Of a stretch of 64,000 nucleotides of DNA, positions 34,576 through 43,495 are shown piece after piece. Under the pieces are notes generated by a model. The model was not told the DNA's origin. It was given only the letters and a program-made list of their open reading frames with translations, and made no database searches. The translations under genes and the position numbers were made by a program. The DNA is from Arthrobacter sp. MMS18-M83. Lineage in GTDB: Bacteria > Actinomycetota > Actinomycetes > Actinomycetales > Micrococcaceae. The stretch lies in the NCBI RefSeq assembly GCF_026683955.1, contig NZ_CP113343.1, forward strand, positions 372,001 to 436,000, given 5' to 3'. Position 1 is the first letter of the stretch, and every line of letters starts with the position of its first letter.

Positions 34576-34611
34576 CCACTATCGAAAGGTTATCTGTAAG
34601 CTCCACGGTAT
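34576..34611. promoter_or_regulatory. Three-unit tandem operator, amidohydrolase promoter region
   Basis: Read on the minus strand, three units in 12-bp register: ATACCGTGGAGC (34611-34600), TTACAGATAACC (34599-34588) and TTTCGATAGTGG (34587-34576). It lies between the coiled-coil gene and the amidohydrolase gene. Confidence 0.6.
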
Positions 34612-34673
34612 CTGATTTGGAGAATCAAATCTAGACAAATTAGCACTGCTACCCAGTGATAGGAGCCGAAGCA

Positions 34674-35840
34674 ATGCCGCTTCAGGACCATATGCAGATC
34701 ATCTCCGTCGATGACCACCTGATTGAACACCCGAAGGTCTTCACGGACCGCCTGCCCAAAAAGTTCATCGACCAGGGCCCCCAAATCATTGAGAACGAAC
34801 AGGGGCACCATGTCTGGAAGATGGAAGGGGAAATCTACCCCTACATCGGCCTGAACGCGGTTGCCGGCAAGACTCCGGAGGAATTCGGGATGGAGCCGCT
34901 GCGCTACGAGGACATGATCCCCGGCTGCTACGACCCCATCGCCCGCGTCAAGGACATGGACACCGACGGCGTGCAGGCTGCTTGCTGCTTCCCGTCCTTC
35001 CCAGGGTTTGGCGGAGGTGTCTTCCACCGCGGCAAGGACAAGGCACTGATGCTCGAATGCGTCAAGGCGTGGAATGACTTCAGCATCGATGAATGGTGTG
35101 GCTCTGCGCCTGAGCGCTATGTGCCGCTGTCTATCCTCCCGACCTGGGACGTCGATCTGTGCGTTGCTGAAGCGCGCCGGACCGCCGAGAAGGGCGCCCG
35201 CACCATCTCCTTCCCGGACAGCCCGATCCCGCTAGGCCTACCGTCCTTCGCGAGCGACAAATGGGGACCCCTGTGGGACGTCTTCGAAGAGTATGACATC
35301 CCAGTCAGCCTACATTTCGGTTCAGGCAGCTTCGTCCCAGGCTTCCCGTACTCCGCCTCCGCGCTCTCCCCGGTCCCGTTCACCCCCGATGGTCCGTACG
35401 CCGTGGCCATCGCTTCCTTCGCCACTAACCTGATGTGGTCCGCCACGGAATGGCTCTTCTCCGGTCAGCTCCAGAAGCACCCCAACCTGAAGATCATGCT
35501 CTCTGAAGGCGGCATCGGCTGGATCCCCTACATCGCCGAGCGCGCGGACTACACCTGGGAACGCCACCGCTACTACCAGGACATCGACCGCACGACCCGC
35601 CCGTCGGATCTGCTCAAGAAGCACTTCTGGGGCTGCTACATCGATGACAACTTCGGCATCGAAAACCGCCACAAGATCGGCGTGGACCGGATCTGCCTGG
35701 AGGTCGACTACCCGCACTCCGACTCCAACTGGCCGAACAGCCGCAAGATCGTGGCCGACAGCCTGGTCAACGTTCCCGACGATGAGGCACACCGCATCGT
35801 GGAACTGAACGCCCGCGAAGTGTTCAACTTCCCGCGCTGA
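34674..35840 (+). CDS. Amidohydrolase family 2 (ACMSD-like) metal-dependent hydrolase
   Basis: 388 residues from ATG 34674 with AGGAG eight bases before it; a GTG 18 bases upstream overlaps that site. Amidohydrolase_2 features are visible: the Asp-x-His-like SVDDHLIEHP at the N-terminus, IPVSLHFGSGSF with a metal-binding His, LKIMLSEGGIGWIPYIAERAD, and ICLEVDYPHSDSNWP with the final Asp. Members decarboxylate or hydrolyse ring or enoyl substrates, often as CoA esters in actinobacterial ring catabolism. The operator upstream places it in the regulon; the exact reaction is unknown. Confidence 0.88.
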   Translation: MPLQDHMQIISVDDHLIEHPKVFTDRLPKKFIDQGPQIIENEQGHHVWKMEGEIYPYIGLNAVAGKTPEEFGMEPLRYEDMIPGCYDPIARVKDMDTDGVQAACCFPSFPGFGGGVFHRGKDKALMLECVKAWNDFSIDEWCGSAPERYVPLSILPTWDVDLCVAEARRTAEKGARTISFPDSPIPLGLPSFASDKWGPLWDVFEEYDIPVSLHFGSGSFVPGFPYSASALSPVPFTPDGPYAVAIASFATNLMWSATEWLFSGQLQKHPNLKIMLSEGGIGWIPYIAERADYTWERHRYYQDIDRTTRPSDLLKKHFWGCYIDDNFGIENRHKIGVDRICLEVDYPHSDSNWPNSRKIVADSLVNVPDDEAHRIVELNAREVFNFPR

Positions 35841-35855
35841 CACCAACCAATAGCC

Positions 35856-35898
35856 GGGGGGCTTCTGGTCATCGAGACCAGGCGTCCCCCTTGTTATT
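35856..35898 (+). terminator. Terminator after the amidohydrolase gene
   Basis: Stem with outer GGGGG/CCCCC (35856-35860 with 35886-35890) and inner CTGGTC/GACCAG (35865-35870 with 35876-35881), followed by T-rich TTGTTATT. Confidence 0.75.
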
Positions 35899-36053
35899 GT
35901 CCCGGACCTGTCACGGATCAATGCGGGCGTGGGCGCTCCTGTCCCCGACTGTGACGCAGCTGTCATCCGGCAAGACAGCACCTGGGAATCTTCCCCTGGA
36001 AGATCGGCACTTCACTCAGCCGAATTCATCGGCTCTCTTCGAACGGATATTCA

Positions 36054-37526
36054 ATGAGTCTTAAAGTTGGTAAAGACAAAGCTGGAGCAATCGGGGCCGG
36101 CTTCGGCATCATGACCATTGTGGGTGGGCTGGCCTTCTCGGAATTGGCCAGCGCCTACCTGCAGTCGACGTACGGTCCGCTGCTGAACCTGCTCGGGGTT
36201 CGTCTCGGTGCCGACGCCGCGCAACTGAACTGGATTAGCGCCGCATATTTGCTCTCCTCCGTCGTCTGTGTCCCGGTCCTGGCGAAACTCGGTGATCTTT
36301 ATGGGCACAAACGGATGGTGATCATCACGCTAGCGATCGTGATCACCGGCACGGTAACCGCTGCCTTTGCCACGACATTCCCCCTTTTCCTATCCGCCAT
36401 GCTCGTGCAAGGCGCGGTCAGCGCGCTGCTTCCCCTTGAAATGGCAATCGTCCGCGAGCGAGCCGGGGACCAAGCAAGCAAGGGAATCGGCCTCCTGATA
36501 GGGTTTCTGGGCGGCGGAGCCGTCGTGGGCATCCTCCTCACCGGGTTCTTGGGGACCTTCTTGGATCTCACCTTGGTCATGCTCGTCCCGGCCGCACTCT
36601 TGGTTCTCTCGCTGCTGATCATCATCCTGACAGTGCCGGAGACTGAGATCCGCAGCGAAGGCCGAATCGACTGGAAAGGCGCATCCCTGCTCGGTATTGG
36701 TCTGGCACTCGTGCTATACGCCATCGGCAACGGCAAGACGTTGGGCTGGCTCTCACCGGCGGTCCTGGGAATGATCGTTGTAGGGCTGGCTTTGCTGTTC
36801 CTCTTCGTGCGGGTCGAAAAAACGATGCGTCACCCGCTGATCGATATCAAACTCGTGACCCGTGGTGGGGTGGGCTTTTACCTGATCCTGATGCTCCTGT
36901 TCGGGATTCAGCAGTTGGGCTCCGGACCGGTCAATTCCCTCTACGTCGCTTCCAGGCCGAGCAAGGTCGGATACGGCTTCGGTCTTGACTCCATGGGCGT
37001 TTCCCTGACGCTCGTGCCCTACGCACTTATGTTGATGATCGGAGCCGTGGTCGGCCATGCCCTCGTGCGCCGCATGGGACAGATGCCGACCCTGATCTGG
37101 GCCAATGTCCTGGTCATAGCCAAGTACGCCATGCTCATAGTTTTCTCAAACAATCTGGCGATCTTCACGGCTGCCCAGTTCGTCGGCGGCTTGGGTGTGG
37201 GCATCTTTATGGCGGTGCTTCCTGCCATCATCCTCAGCCTTGCGCCGAAGGATGCCTCGGGCATAGCCGGCGCAATGTACAACACAACCAGAACGCTCGC
37301 CGGCGCCCTCGGCGGAACAGTATTCGCCGCCATAATGTCAGCGATGATCATGCCCATCAAGGTTCCCAGCTTGGATGCATTCCTCGTCATCTGGGCCGTC
37401 TGCGGCGGTCTGAGCGTCGTGATCATGGCGTTCCTGCCCTTCAGCAGGCACCTTGGACGAGTCCAGACGACGCTGTCCGATGAGACCCTTCAGGACCCGG
37501 ATCTGGGACTCGTTTCACAGGATTAG
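36054..37526 (+). CDS. MFS transporter, DHA2-like with 14 membrane segments (copy 2)
   Basis: 490 residues, collinear with and clearly paralogous to the minus-strand copy at 22965: both share AFSELASAYLQSTYGPLL-like N-termini, the AYLLSSVVCVPVLAKLGDLYGHKRMV motif and the NTTRTLAGALGGTVFA segment. Twenty-one bases of leader just before the start codon are identical in the two copies (here 36030-36050). No strong ribosome site is visible in either. It probably moves a catabolic substrate or product; direction is unknown. Confidence 0.9.
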   Translation: MSLKVGKDKAGAIGAGFGIMTIVGGLAFSELASAYLQSTYGPLLNLLGVRLGADAAQLNWISAAYLLSSVVCVPVLAKLGDLYGHKRMVIITLAIVITGTVTAAFATTFPLFLSAMLVQGAVSALLPLEMAIVRERAGDQASKGIGLLIGFLGGGAVVGILLTGFLGTFLDLTLVMLVPAALLVLSLLIIILTVPETEIRSEGRIDWKGASLLGIGLALVLYAIGNGKTLGWLSPAVLGMIVVGLALLFLFVRVEKTMRHPLIDIKLVTRGGVGFYLILMLLFGIQQLGSGPVNSLYVASRPSKVGYGFGLDSMGVSLTLVPYALMLMIGAVVGHALVRRMGQMPTLIWANVLVIAKYAMLIVFSNNLAIFTAAQFVGGLGVGIFMAVLPAIILSLAPKDASGIAGAMYNTTRTLAGALGGTVFAAIMSAMIMPIKVPSLDAFLVIWAVCGGLSVVIMAFLPFSRHLGRVQTTLSDETLQDPDLGLVSQD

Positions 37527-37610
37527 GCCGGCAATCCTGTCCACCAGGTTCGTCCCCCAAGATCTGGAAGGGGCCTGAGCCAATCCTGATGATTCGGCCT
37601 TGTTGATGCA

Positions 37611-37660
37611 CCGTTGGCGGCGGACCCCGCACTCGCAGTGTCCTGGCCCGCCGCCAACGG
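37611..37660. terminator. Hairpin between convergent MFS and AcuI genes
   Basis: Perfect 13-bp inverted repeat (37611-37623 with 37648-37660) around a 24-base loop, lying in the 261-base convergent interval. Nothing else is seen in that interval. Confidence 0.65.
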
Positions 37661-37787
37661 CGCGTGCATACAGAAAGCAGCCTTCGGGGCGGATGCCTCC
37701 TGCGGCTGGTGGGCGGTGGAGCTGCCAGAAGGTGTCCGGGGCGGTCCTCTGCAATTCCGCGGTCCGCGCGGTGAGCGCGGCTCAGTG

Positions 37788-38783
37788 CTACCGAGACACG
37801 TCGATAACCACTCGCCCCCGGACACTTCCCGCCAGAATATCTTCGGCAAGCTGCGGCAATCGGGACATCGGTTCGACAGTGGTGATAGATTCCAAGGATT
37901 TCACGTCCAGGTCGCGGGCCAGGCGGCTCCACGCCGAGCGGCGTTTCCCCATCGGAGCCATAACAGAATCGATGCCGAGCAACGCTACGCCGCGAAGAAT
38001 ATGCGGCAGTACGGTTGCCGGAAGGTCTGTGCCGGATGCCAGACCGCAGGCGGCAACGGCGCCACCGTATTCCGTCTGGGCCAAAGCGTTGGCCAGGGTG
38101 GTGCTACCGACTGAATCGACCACTCCGCTCCAGGTCTCCCGGTGGAGCGGCCCCGCTGGCTTCAGCAGGTCCGCCCTGTCAATGATCTCCGCCGTCCCGA
38201 GCTGCTTCAGGTATTCGTGGGTAACAGGACGCCCCGTGGACGCAGTGACCTGGTATCCGGATTGTGCAAGGAGGGCAACAGCTACCGAGCCGACCCCTCC
38301 TGCTGCGCCAGTGACAAGAACCCTCCCCTGGCCTGGCCGGATGTGTCCCCACTGTTCGAGCGCATCAACGCACAGCGCGGCGGTATAGCCTGCCGTGCCG
38401 ATCGCCATTGCTTGAAGGGGCGTGAATTCCGCGGGCACTCGAAGCAGCCACTCGGACTTCACACGCTGGAAGCGGGAGTAACCGCCCCAGTGCACTTCCG
38501 AAAGTCCGAAGCCGTTCAATAGAACCTGGTCTCCAGGGCGCCAGAGGGGCGAGTCCGACTCTACAACCGTGCCGGCCAGATCTATTCCACCGACCATCGG
38601 AACTCGTCTGACCACCCTGTTCAGGTTCCCTGAAAGGGCCAAGCCGTCCTTGTAATTGAGCGAGGAATAAGCGACCTCAACCAGCACGTCATCATCGGGG
38701 AGGTCCGCCAGGGTGAATTGGCGGAAGACCGACACCGCCTTGCCGTCAATTTCATCGATCACTACGGCGCTAAACTCATTCAT
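37788..38783 (-). CDS. Acrylyl-CoA reductase / AcuI-YhdH family MDR oxidoreductase
   Basis: 331 residues. It has the AcuI/YhdH features FTLADLPDDDVLVEVAYSSLNYKDGLALSG, VPMVGGIDLAGTV, the nucleotide site VLVTGAAGGVGSVAVALLAQ and the C-terminal LAEDILAGSVRGRVVIDV. Members reduce acrylyl-CoA to propionyl-CoA with NADPH, which would also detoxify a reactive enoyl-CoA. The start overlaps the end of the 129-residue gene by 8 bases, so it is third in an aldehyde dehydrogenase operon. Confidence 0.88.
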   Translation of the reverse strand: MNEFSAVVIDEIDGKAVSVFRQFTLADLPDDDVLVEVAYSSLNYKDGLALSGNLNRVVRRVPMVGGIDLAGTVVESDSPLWRPGDQVLLNGFGLSEVHWGGYSRFQRVKSEWLLRVPAEFTPLQAMAIGTAGYTAALCVDALEQWGHIRPGQGRVLVTGAAGGVGSVAVALLAQSGYQVTASTGRPVTHEYLKQLGTAEIIDRADLLKPAGPLHRETWSGVVDSVGSTTLANALAQTEYGGAVAACGLASGTDLPATVLPHILRGVALLGIDSVMAPMGKRRSAWSRLARDLDVKSLESITTVEPMSRLPQLAEDILAGSVRGRVVIDVSR

Positions 38784-39165
38784 CGACTGTCACGTGCCCT
38801 CCCATGACCCAGTACGCCTGAGGGGACCCGGGACGAATCCATGCTTCGACCCCGTCAGACCTGAGGACCAGCTGCCTCTCGAAGACGCCGTCCCTGGCCA
38901 GCCATAGCACAGTTCCATCATCCGCCACCATATCTACCTGGCCCTCCCTCAGCGTACGACCACCTTCGGTGATCTGTACGTGCATGCTATGCAGCCTGGA
39001 CCAGTCCTGAACCATGACTGGGGCCTGCGTTCCGCCATCGTCCAGCCCAAGGTCCCATAATGGGCTGGCCTGCTGGCCGGCGGCCGGATCAAGGTACTCC
39101 GTGTCTTCAGTCAATTCGCCCTCCTGGAGGCTCCACAGCATGTTGGTATGGACCGCGCGGTTCAC
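38776..39165 (-). CDS. Hypothetical protein in the aldehyde dehydrogenase operon
   Basis: 129 residues from GTG 39165, which overlaps the dehydrogenase stop (GTGA); an internal ATG at 39141 is an alternative. Predicted beta-rich sequence (MHVQITEGGRTLREGQVDMVADDG, LWLARDGVFERQLVLRSDG, AYWVMGGHVTVDE) suggests a small barrel or lipocalin-like domain. No family is recognised. Overlaps with both neighbours show that it is translated with them. Confidence 0.65.
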   Translation of the reverse strand: MNRAVHTNMLWSLQEGELTEDTEYLDPAAGQQASPLWDLGLDDGGTQAPVMVQDWSRLHSMHVQITEGGRTLREGQVDMVADDGTVLWLARDGVFERQLVLRSDGVEAWIRPGSPQAYWVMGGHVTVDE

Positions 39166-40613
39166 ACCGTCATGCCAACAAGCTTCACGTCCAGGTACTC
39201 GTCGATTCCCTGGGCCCCACCCTCCCGGCCGATGCCGCTGTTTTTCACCCCACCGAACGGTGCTGCCGCGGAGGTTGGGTTGATGTCATTTATGCCGACG
39301 ATACCGAACCGCAGTCTTTCCGATACCCTCGTGGCCCGGGCCAGATCCGTGGTGTACACGTAGGATGCCAGGCCGTATTCGGTACTATTTGCCATCCGGA
39401 TAGCCTCGTCCTCGTTGTCGAAGGGGATGACCGCGGCTACGGGACCGAACGTCTCCTCGGTGTAGATCTCCATGTCCGGGGTGACGTCGGCGAGCACGGT
39501 TGGAGCAAAGAAGTTTGTTCCGGTCAGGCCGTCGACGCTCACCCTGCTGCCGCCGGTCAGCAGTCGAGCACCCTTGCCCCGGGCATCGGCGACATGTCGT
39601 TCCATCTTCTTGGTGGCGGCGGAATCAATGAGCGGACCGATACTGACCCCGTCCTGGTGGCCGGCACCCACGGTGAGCCGACTGGCCCGTTGTGTGAACG
39701 CCTCGAGGAAGCGCTCGTAGCCGGATCTGTGGACGTAAATACGGTTTGGGCAGATGCATGCCTGTCCCGTGTTGAGGAACTTCGCCAGGACCGCACCCTT
39801 GGCCGCGTGGTCTATGTCCGCGTCTTCGAACACGAGGAAAGGCGCATGTCCGCCCAGCTCCAGGGAAACTCGCTTCATGGTCGACGCGGCGCGGGATGCG
39901 AGTCCCTTGCCCACGGCCGTAGAACCGGTAAACGTCAGCTTGCGGACGTCGCGGGACTCCAACAGAACACCTCCAACCGCTTCGGCGTCTGCCGTGGTGA
40001 TGAGGTTTACCACTCCAGGAGGAAACCCGGCTTCTTCGAAGATCTCGAACATGGCAATGGCGCACAGGGGTGTCTGCTCGGCCGGTTTGAGCACAACGGT
40101 GCAGCCAGCCGCAACAGCCGGGGCGACCTTCCGGGCAATCATGGAAATCGGGTAGTTCCACGGCGTGATGGCAGCGACAACGCCGACCGGGTGACGCAGC
40201 ACGGTCAGTCGCTGATTGGCGCGCGCCGAAGGAATCGTGGTGCCGTAGACCCTCTTGGCCTCTTCAGCGAACCAGCTGAGGAAGTCGGCCCCGTAAAGGA
40301 CTTCGTTCTTCGCCGCTCTCAGCGGTTTACCCTGTTCCAGCGTCATCAACGCTGCGAGCTCATCCGCACGGCGGAGCATGATCCGGTGGGCCCGTTCCAA
40401 GGCTGCGGCCCGCTGGTACGCCGTCTGGTTTGCCCAGCCTTCGAAGGCCGCAGAGGCGGCGGCCACAGCGGCTCGGGCGTCGGCCGCATCGCCGTCGGAC
40501 GCCCTCCCGATAACGGATTCCGTGCTCGGATCCAACACATCGAACAAAGAGCCGTTCGCTGCCGACGTCCATTCTCCGTTGATGAATAACGTCCGATCAT
40601 CTTCTCGGGTCAC
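39162..40613 (-). CDS. Aldehyde dehydrogenase, succinate-semialdehyde dehydrogenase-like
   Basis: 483 residues from the GTG at 40613, nine bases from AAAGG; a TTG at 40622 abuts that site and is less likely. Motifs: TPWNYPISMIARKVAPAVAAGCTVVLKPAEQTP, the NAD loop FTGSTAVGKGL, the catalytic Glu in SLELGGHAPF and Cys in NTGQACICPNRI. The pattern of the substrate pocket is close to the GabD subfamily. It oxidises an aldehyde to an acid with NAD(P)+. It is divergent from the hydroxyacyl-CoA dehydrogenase at 40811 with a tandem operator between. Confidence 0.9.
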   Translation of the reverse strand: MTREDDRTLFINGEWTSAANGSLFDVLDPSTESVIGRASDGDAADARAAVAAASAAFEGWANQTAYQRAAALERAHRIMLRRADELAALMTLEQGKPLRAAKNEVLYGADFLSWFAEEAKRVYGTTIPSARANQRLTVLRHPVGVVAAITPWNYPISMIARKVAPAVAAGCTVVLKPAEQTPLCAIAMFEIFEEAGFPPGVVNLITTADAEAVGGVLLESRDVRKLTFTGSTAVGKGLASRAASTMKRVSLELGGHAPFLVFEDADIDHAAKGAVLAKFLNTGQACICPNRIYVHRSGYERFLEAFTQRASRLTVGAGHQDGVSIGPLIDSAATKKMERHVADARGKGARLLTGGSRVSVDGLTGTNFFAPTVLADVTPDMEIYTEETFGPVAAVIPFDNEDEAIRMANSTEYGLASYVYTTDLARATRVSERLRFGIVGINDINPTSAAAPFGGVKNSGIGREGGAQGIDEYLDVKLVGMTV

Positions 40614-40651
40614 CGCGAACAACCTTTCCCTGCGCCATTACTGGCAATCTG

Positions 40652-40687
40652 TTATCGTGTGCTTTACAGTAACACTTACTGGTGAGG
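40652..40687. promoter_or_regulatory. Three-unit tandem operator between aldehyde dehydrogenase and hydroxyacyl-CoA dehydrogenase
   Basis: Units TTATCGTGTGCT (40652-40663), TTACAGTAACAC (40664-40675) and TTACTGGTGAGG (40676-40687), in exact 12-bp register. The middle unit is nearly identical to the one upstream of the TetR gene (11385). Confidence 0.65.
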
Positions 40688-40810
40688 CATTACCAGAGAA
40701 TTAGCACCGGGCCAAGACAGCCTGATCATCACCCCGCGGCTCTTCAGCACGCTGCAGGCAACCGTCCCGCCGGTGCGGTCATGAGATACCCCCGAAGGAG
40801 AAAACGGCAA

Positions 40811-41680
40811 ATGCAGATCAAGCGAGTGGCAGTTGTAGGGTGTGGCACCATGGGTGGCGGTATTGTTCAGACCGCGGCCCAGAACGGCTTCCAGACCGTG
40901 GGGGTTGAAACGTCCGAGCAGGCTGCGGAAGCCGCCCGCGCCCGAATCGCAGCGGGTTTGAACCGTTCCTTCACCCGGGGAAAGATCACCGAAGCCCAGC
41001 GGGACTCGGCCTTGGCCAACTTCACCGTCAGCTCGGACCTCTCCGACATCACTGACGCGGACCTGGTCATCGAGGCCGTCTTCGAGGACGTGGAACTGAA
41101 GAAGGAGATCCTCGGCCGGATCGACAAGCTCGTCGCCCCCGAAGCCTTCATCGCCTCCAATACCTCTACGATTCCGTTGGTCATCCTGGCCGCGGCGACG
41201 ACCCGGCCGGAGCAGGTAGTCGGAGCGCATTTCTTCAATCCCGTGCCGTCCATGAAGCTGGTTGAGGTCATCAAGACGCCGGTGACCCTGCCCGAGAATG
41301 TCCAAACCTTTGTCGACTTCGCCAAGGCGCTGGGCAAGAGCCCCGTCGTCGTCAATGATGTCCCGGGGTTCATCGGCAATCTGCTGATTGTCCCCTACCT
41401 CACTGATGCGATCCGCGCCTTTGAACGCGGCGTCGCCGATATGGAATCGATCGACGAAGTGATCAAGCTGGGCTTCAACCACCCCATGGGCCCCTTCGCA
41501 CTAAGCGATTTGATTGGCCTGGATATCGTTCACGATATGGCCGCATCCATGTACGAGGAGTACAAGGACCCGCGCTACTTTCCACCGACCCTGCTGAAGC
41601 AGTATGTGCGCCTGGGCTGGCTGGGACGCAAGACCGGGCGCGGCTTCTACACGTATGACGAAAACGGCGCGCGGTCGTGA
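40811..41680 (+). CDS. 3-hydroxyacyl-CoA (3-hydroxybutyryl-CoA) dehydrogenase
   Basis: 289 residues from ATG 40811 (AAGGAG upstream); a longer frame starting inside the operator is rejected. NAD motif VAVVGCGTMGGGI; catalytic His-Glu pair in VGAHFFNPVPSMKLVEVI; and GFIGNLLIVPYLTDAIRAFERGVA of the C-terminal dimer domain. This is the size of the short HBD type. It oxidises a 3-hydroxyacyl-CoA to the 3-oxo form. The stop overlaps the GTG of the carboxyltransferase gene. Confidence 0.93.
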   Translation: MQIKRVAVVGCGTMGGGIVQTAAQNGFQTVGVETSEQAAEAARARIAAGLNRSFTRGKITEAQRDSALANFTVSSDLSDITDADLVIEAVFEDVELKKEILGRIDKLVAPEAFIASNTSTIPLVILAAATTRPEQVVGAHFFNPVPSMKLVEVIKTPVTLPENVQTFVDFAKALGKSPVVVNDVPGFIGNLLIVPYLTDAIRAFERGVADMESIDEVIKLGFNHPMGPFALSDLIGLDIVHDMAASMYEEYKDPRYFPPTLLKQYVRLGWLGRKTGRGFYTYDENGARS

Positions 41681-43095
41681 CGCAGGTTAGTGAACGGCTC
41701 GCCGAAGCTGCCGTGTCCCTCTCCTTCGCCGAAGAGTGGGATACGGACCTGCGGTCCAACAATCCGCTTTCGTTTGTGGGGTACGAACCACCGCGTGCAG
41801 AAGAGGAATCCGTCCGGGCAGGCCTTGTGGAGGGTGAGCTGGGTTCCTACGTTCTGATTTCCTGCGATTTCAGCAAATCTGGCGGCACCATGGGTGCCGT
41901 CGCCGGCGAGCGGATCGTCCGCGCCTACCGCCGGGCCACGGAACGCGGACTTCCCGTTGCCCAGCTGGTCGGCAGTGGCGGTGCGCGCCTGCAGGAGGGC
42001 ATGGTCTCCCTGGTGCAGATGGCCCGCACTTCTTCGGCCGTTTCTGCTCACCGTGCGGCCGGACTCATGAGCGCCAGTGCCCTCCGCTCCCCTACCACCG
42101 GCGGTGTCTACGCTTCGTGGGCCTCCCAATCCGATGTCCGCACCGCGTCTCCTGCGGCCGTAATCGGATTCGGCGGACCCCGCGTGGTGGAACAGGTAAC
42201 GGGCTCGCTGCCGCCCAAGACTTCGCATACGGCGGAATCGGCTTACCGCCACGGGCTCATCGACGCAATTACCCCCCTCACCGACCAGCGCACGTGGTTG
42301 GAGCAGGCGCTGGGGGTGACCGCGGCGCCGCCGCTTCAGGTCACCGCGGCGGCTCCCACGGGCTCCACGGCTCAACACACCGACGCCTGGCAGCTGCTGC
42401 AGGAAGTCCGCTCCCCTTTCCGTCCGTCCGGACTGGACTGGGCCGCCTGGCTGACGGATTCATGGGTTGAGCTGCGGGGCAGCGATCCGCGTATCCGTGC
42501 CGGGCTAGCCACCATGGACGGTCAGCGGCTGGTTGTCATCGCCATGAACCGGGCACGGTCGGAAGGGGAACACGCCCTCGCCGGGCCAGCGGCCTTCCGG
42601 TTGGCCCAGCGCGCGATCGAGCTTGCACGACGGCTGGGGTTGCCTCTGTTGACCATCATCGACACCCCGGGCGCGGACCCGTCCGCCCCCTCCGAGGCGG
42701 ACGGTCTGGCGCGCGAGATTTCGGGGACCATCGGTGCGATGGCTGCGCTGCCAACCGTCAGCGTCGCGCTTTGTGTCGGCGAAGGCGGAAGCGGCGGTGC
42801 GATGGCGCTCGCCCACGCAGACAGTTTCCTGATGCTGAACGGCTCGGTCTTCTCCGTGATTGGACCGGAGTCGGGCGCCGCCGTGCTCTACCGGGACAAC
42901 ACCCGGGCGGCCCAGTTGGCCCGCGATCTGAAGATTTCTGCCGCGGACCTGTTCAGCATGGGGGCTATCGACGCCGCCCTGCCGGAGTCGATTCCGGCGG
43001 TTCGGGCCGCCGTGCTCAACGCGATCACAACAACACCGGCGGGCAAACGAAATGTCCGTGTCGACGTGCTTACCGCGCGCGCGCTGGCTATCTAG
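41677..43095 (+). CDS. Acyl-CoA carboxyltransferase (fused AccD-AccA-like)
   Basis: 472 residues from a GTG that overlaps the previous stop (GTGA). Two crotonase-like carboxyltransferase halves can be read. The N half has FSKSGGTMGAVAGERIVRAY and QLVGSGGARLQEGM; the C half has RLGLPLLTIIDTPGADPSAPSE and LCVGEGGSGGAMALAHADSF. This is the architecture of biotin-dependent carboxyltransferase subunits. No biotin carboxylase or biotin-carrier gene is in the window, so it may use shared partners or work as a decarboxylase-type enzyme. The position after a hydroxyacyl-CoA dehydrogenase suggests an acyl-CoA substrate. Confidence 0.82.
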   Translation: MTQVSERLAEAAVSLSFAEEWDTDLRSNNPLSFVGYEPPRAEEESVRAGLVEGELGSYVLISCDFSKSGGTMGAVAGERIVRAYRRATERGLPVAQLVGSGGARLQEGMVSLVQMARTSSAVSAHRAAGLMSASALRSPTTGGVYASWASQSDVRTASPAAVIGFGGPRVVEQVTGSLPPKTSHTAESAYRHGLIDAITPLTDQRTWLEQALGVTAAPPLQVTAAAPTGSTAQHTDAWQLLQEVRSPFRPSGLDWAAWLTDSWVELRGSDPRIRAGLATMDGQRLVVIAMNRARSEGEHALAGPAAFRLAQRAIELARRLGLPLLTIIDTPGADPSAPSEADGLAREISGTIGAMAALPTVSVALCVGEGGSGGAMALAHADSFLMLNGSVFSVIGPESGAAVLYRDNTRAAQLARDLKISAADLFSMGAIDAALPESIPAVRAAVLNAITTTPAGKRNVRVDVLTARALAI

Positions 43096-43126
43096 CCTCG
43101 CGCCTTCATCAGAAAAGGATCCGACC

Positions 43127-43456
43127 ATGGCGAAATCATTGTTCATTGCCCTCACCAGCCCCGCTAGTGCCGACAGCGTGGAGGACTTCACCACTTGGTA
43201 CGAAGAAACCCACATTCCCGAAGTACGTGCCGTCATTCCATCCGTCACCGAAGTTAGCCGTTATGTACTGGCTGGAGCCGACACCGCCGGAAACGAAATA
43301 CCGCGCTTTCTGGCGGTTTATGAGATTGACGACGCCGACCCCACCGCGGCAGAAGCCGCCCTCGGTGCAGCCATGGAGGCCGGCCGGCTCACCATGACCA
43401 GCGCACTGGACGGCACCGTCAATCCCCCTGTCCTGCAGTTTTTCCGGGGCATCTAG
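43127..43456 (+). CDS. Small EthD/DUF4286-like ferredoxin-fold protein (second copy type)
   Basis: 109 residues from ATG 43127 (AAAGGA upstream). The N-terminal FIALTSPASADSVEDFTTWYEETHIPEVR carries the same F-x-x-W-Y-x-x-x-H-I-P signature as the protein at 10566, so the two are homologous though diverged. It sits between the carboxyltransferase and the VOC protein. Likely a ligand-binding dimer; function unknown. Confidence 0.72.
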   Translation: MAKSLFIALTSPASADSVEDFTTWYEETHIPEVRAVIPSVTEVSRYVLAGADTAGNEIPRFLAVYEIDDADPTAAEAALGAAMEAGRLTMTSALDGTVNPPVLQFFRGI

Positions 43457-43495
43457 CCGGCGCATACACGAATCACCACAACCGAGGAGAACCAG

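Noticed and set aside
39060..40589. A 509-codon plus-strand frame opposite the aldehyde dehydrogenase gene
   Set aside because: It is an antisense shadow of a gene with complete catalytic motifs; high-GC codon use leaves the opposite frame open.
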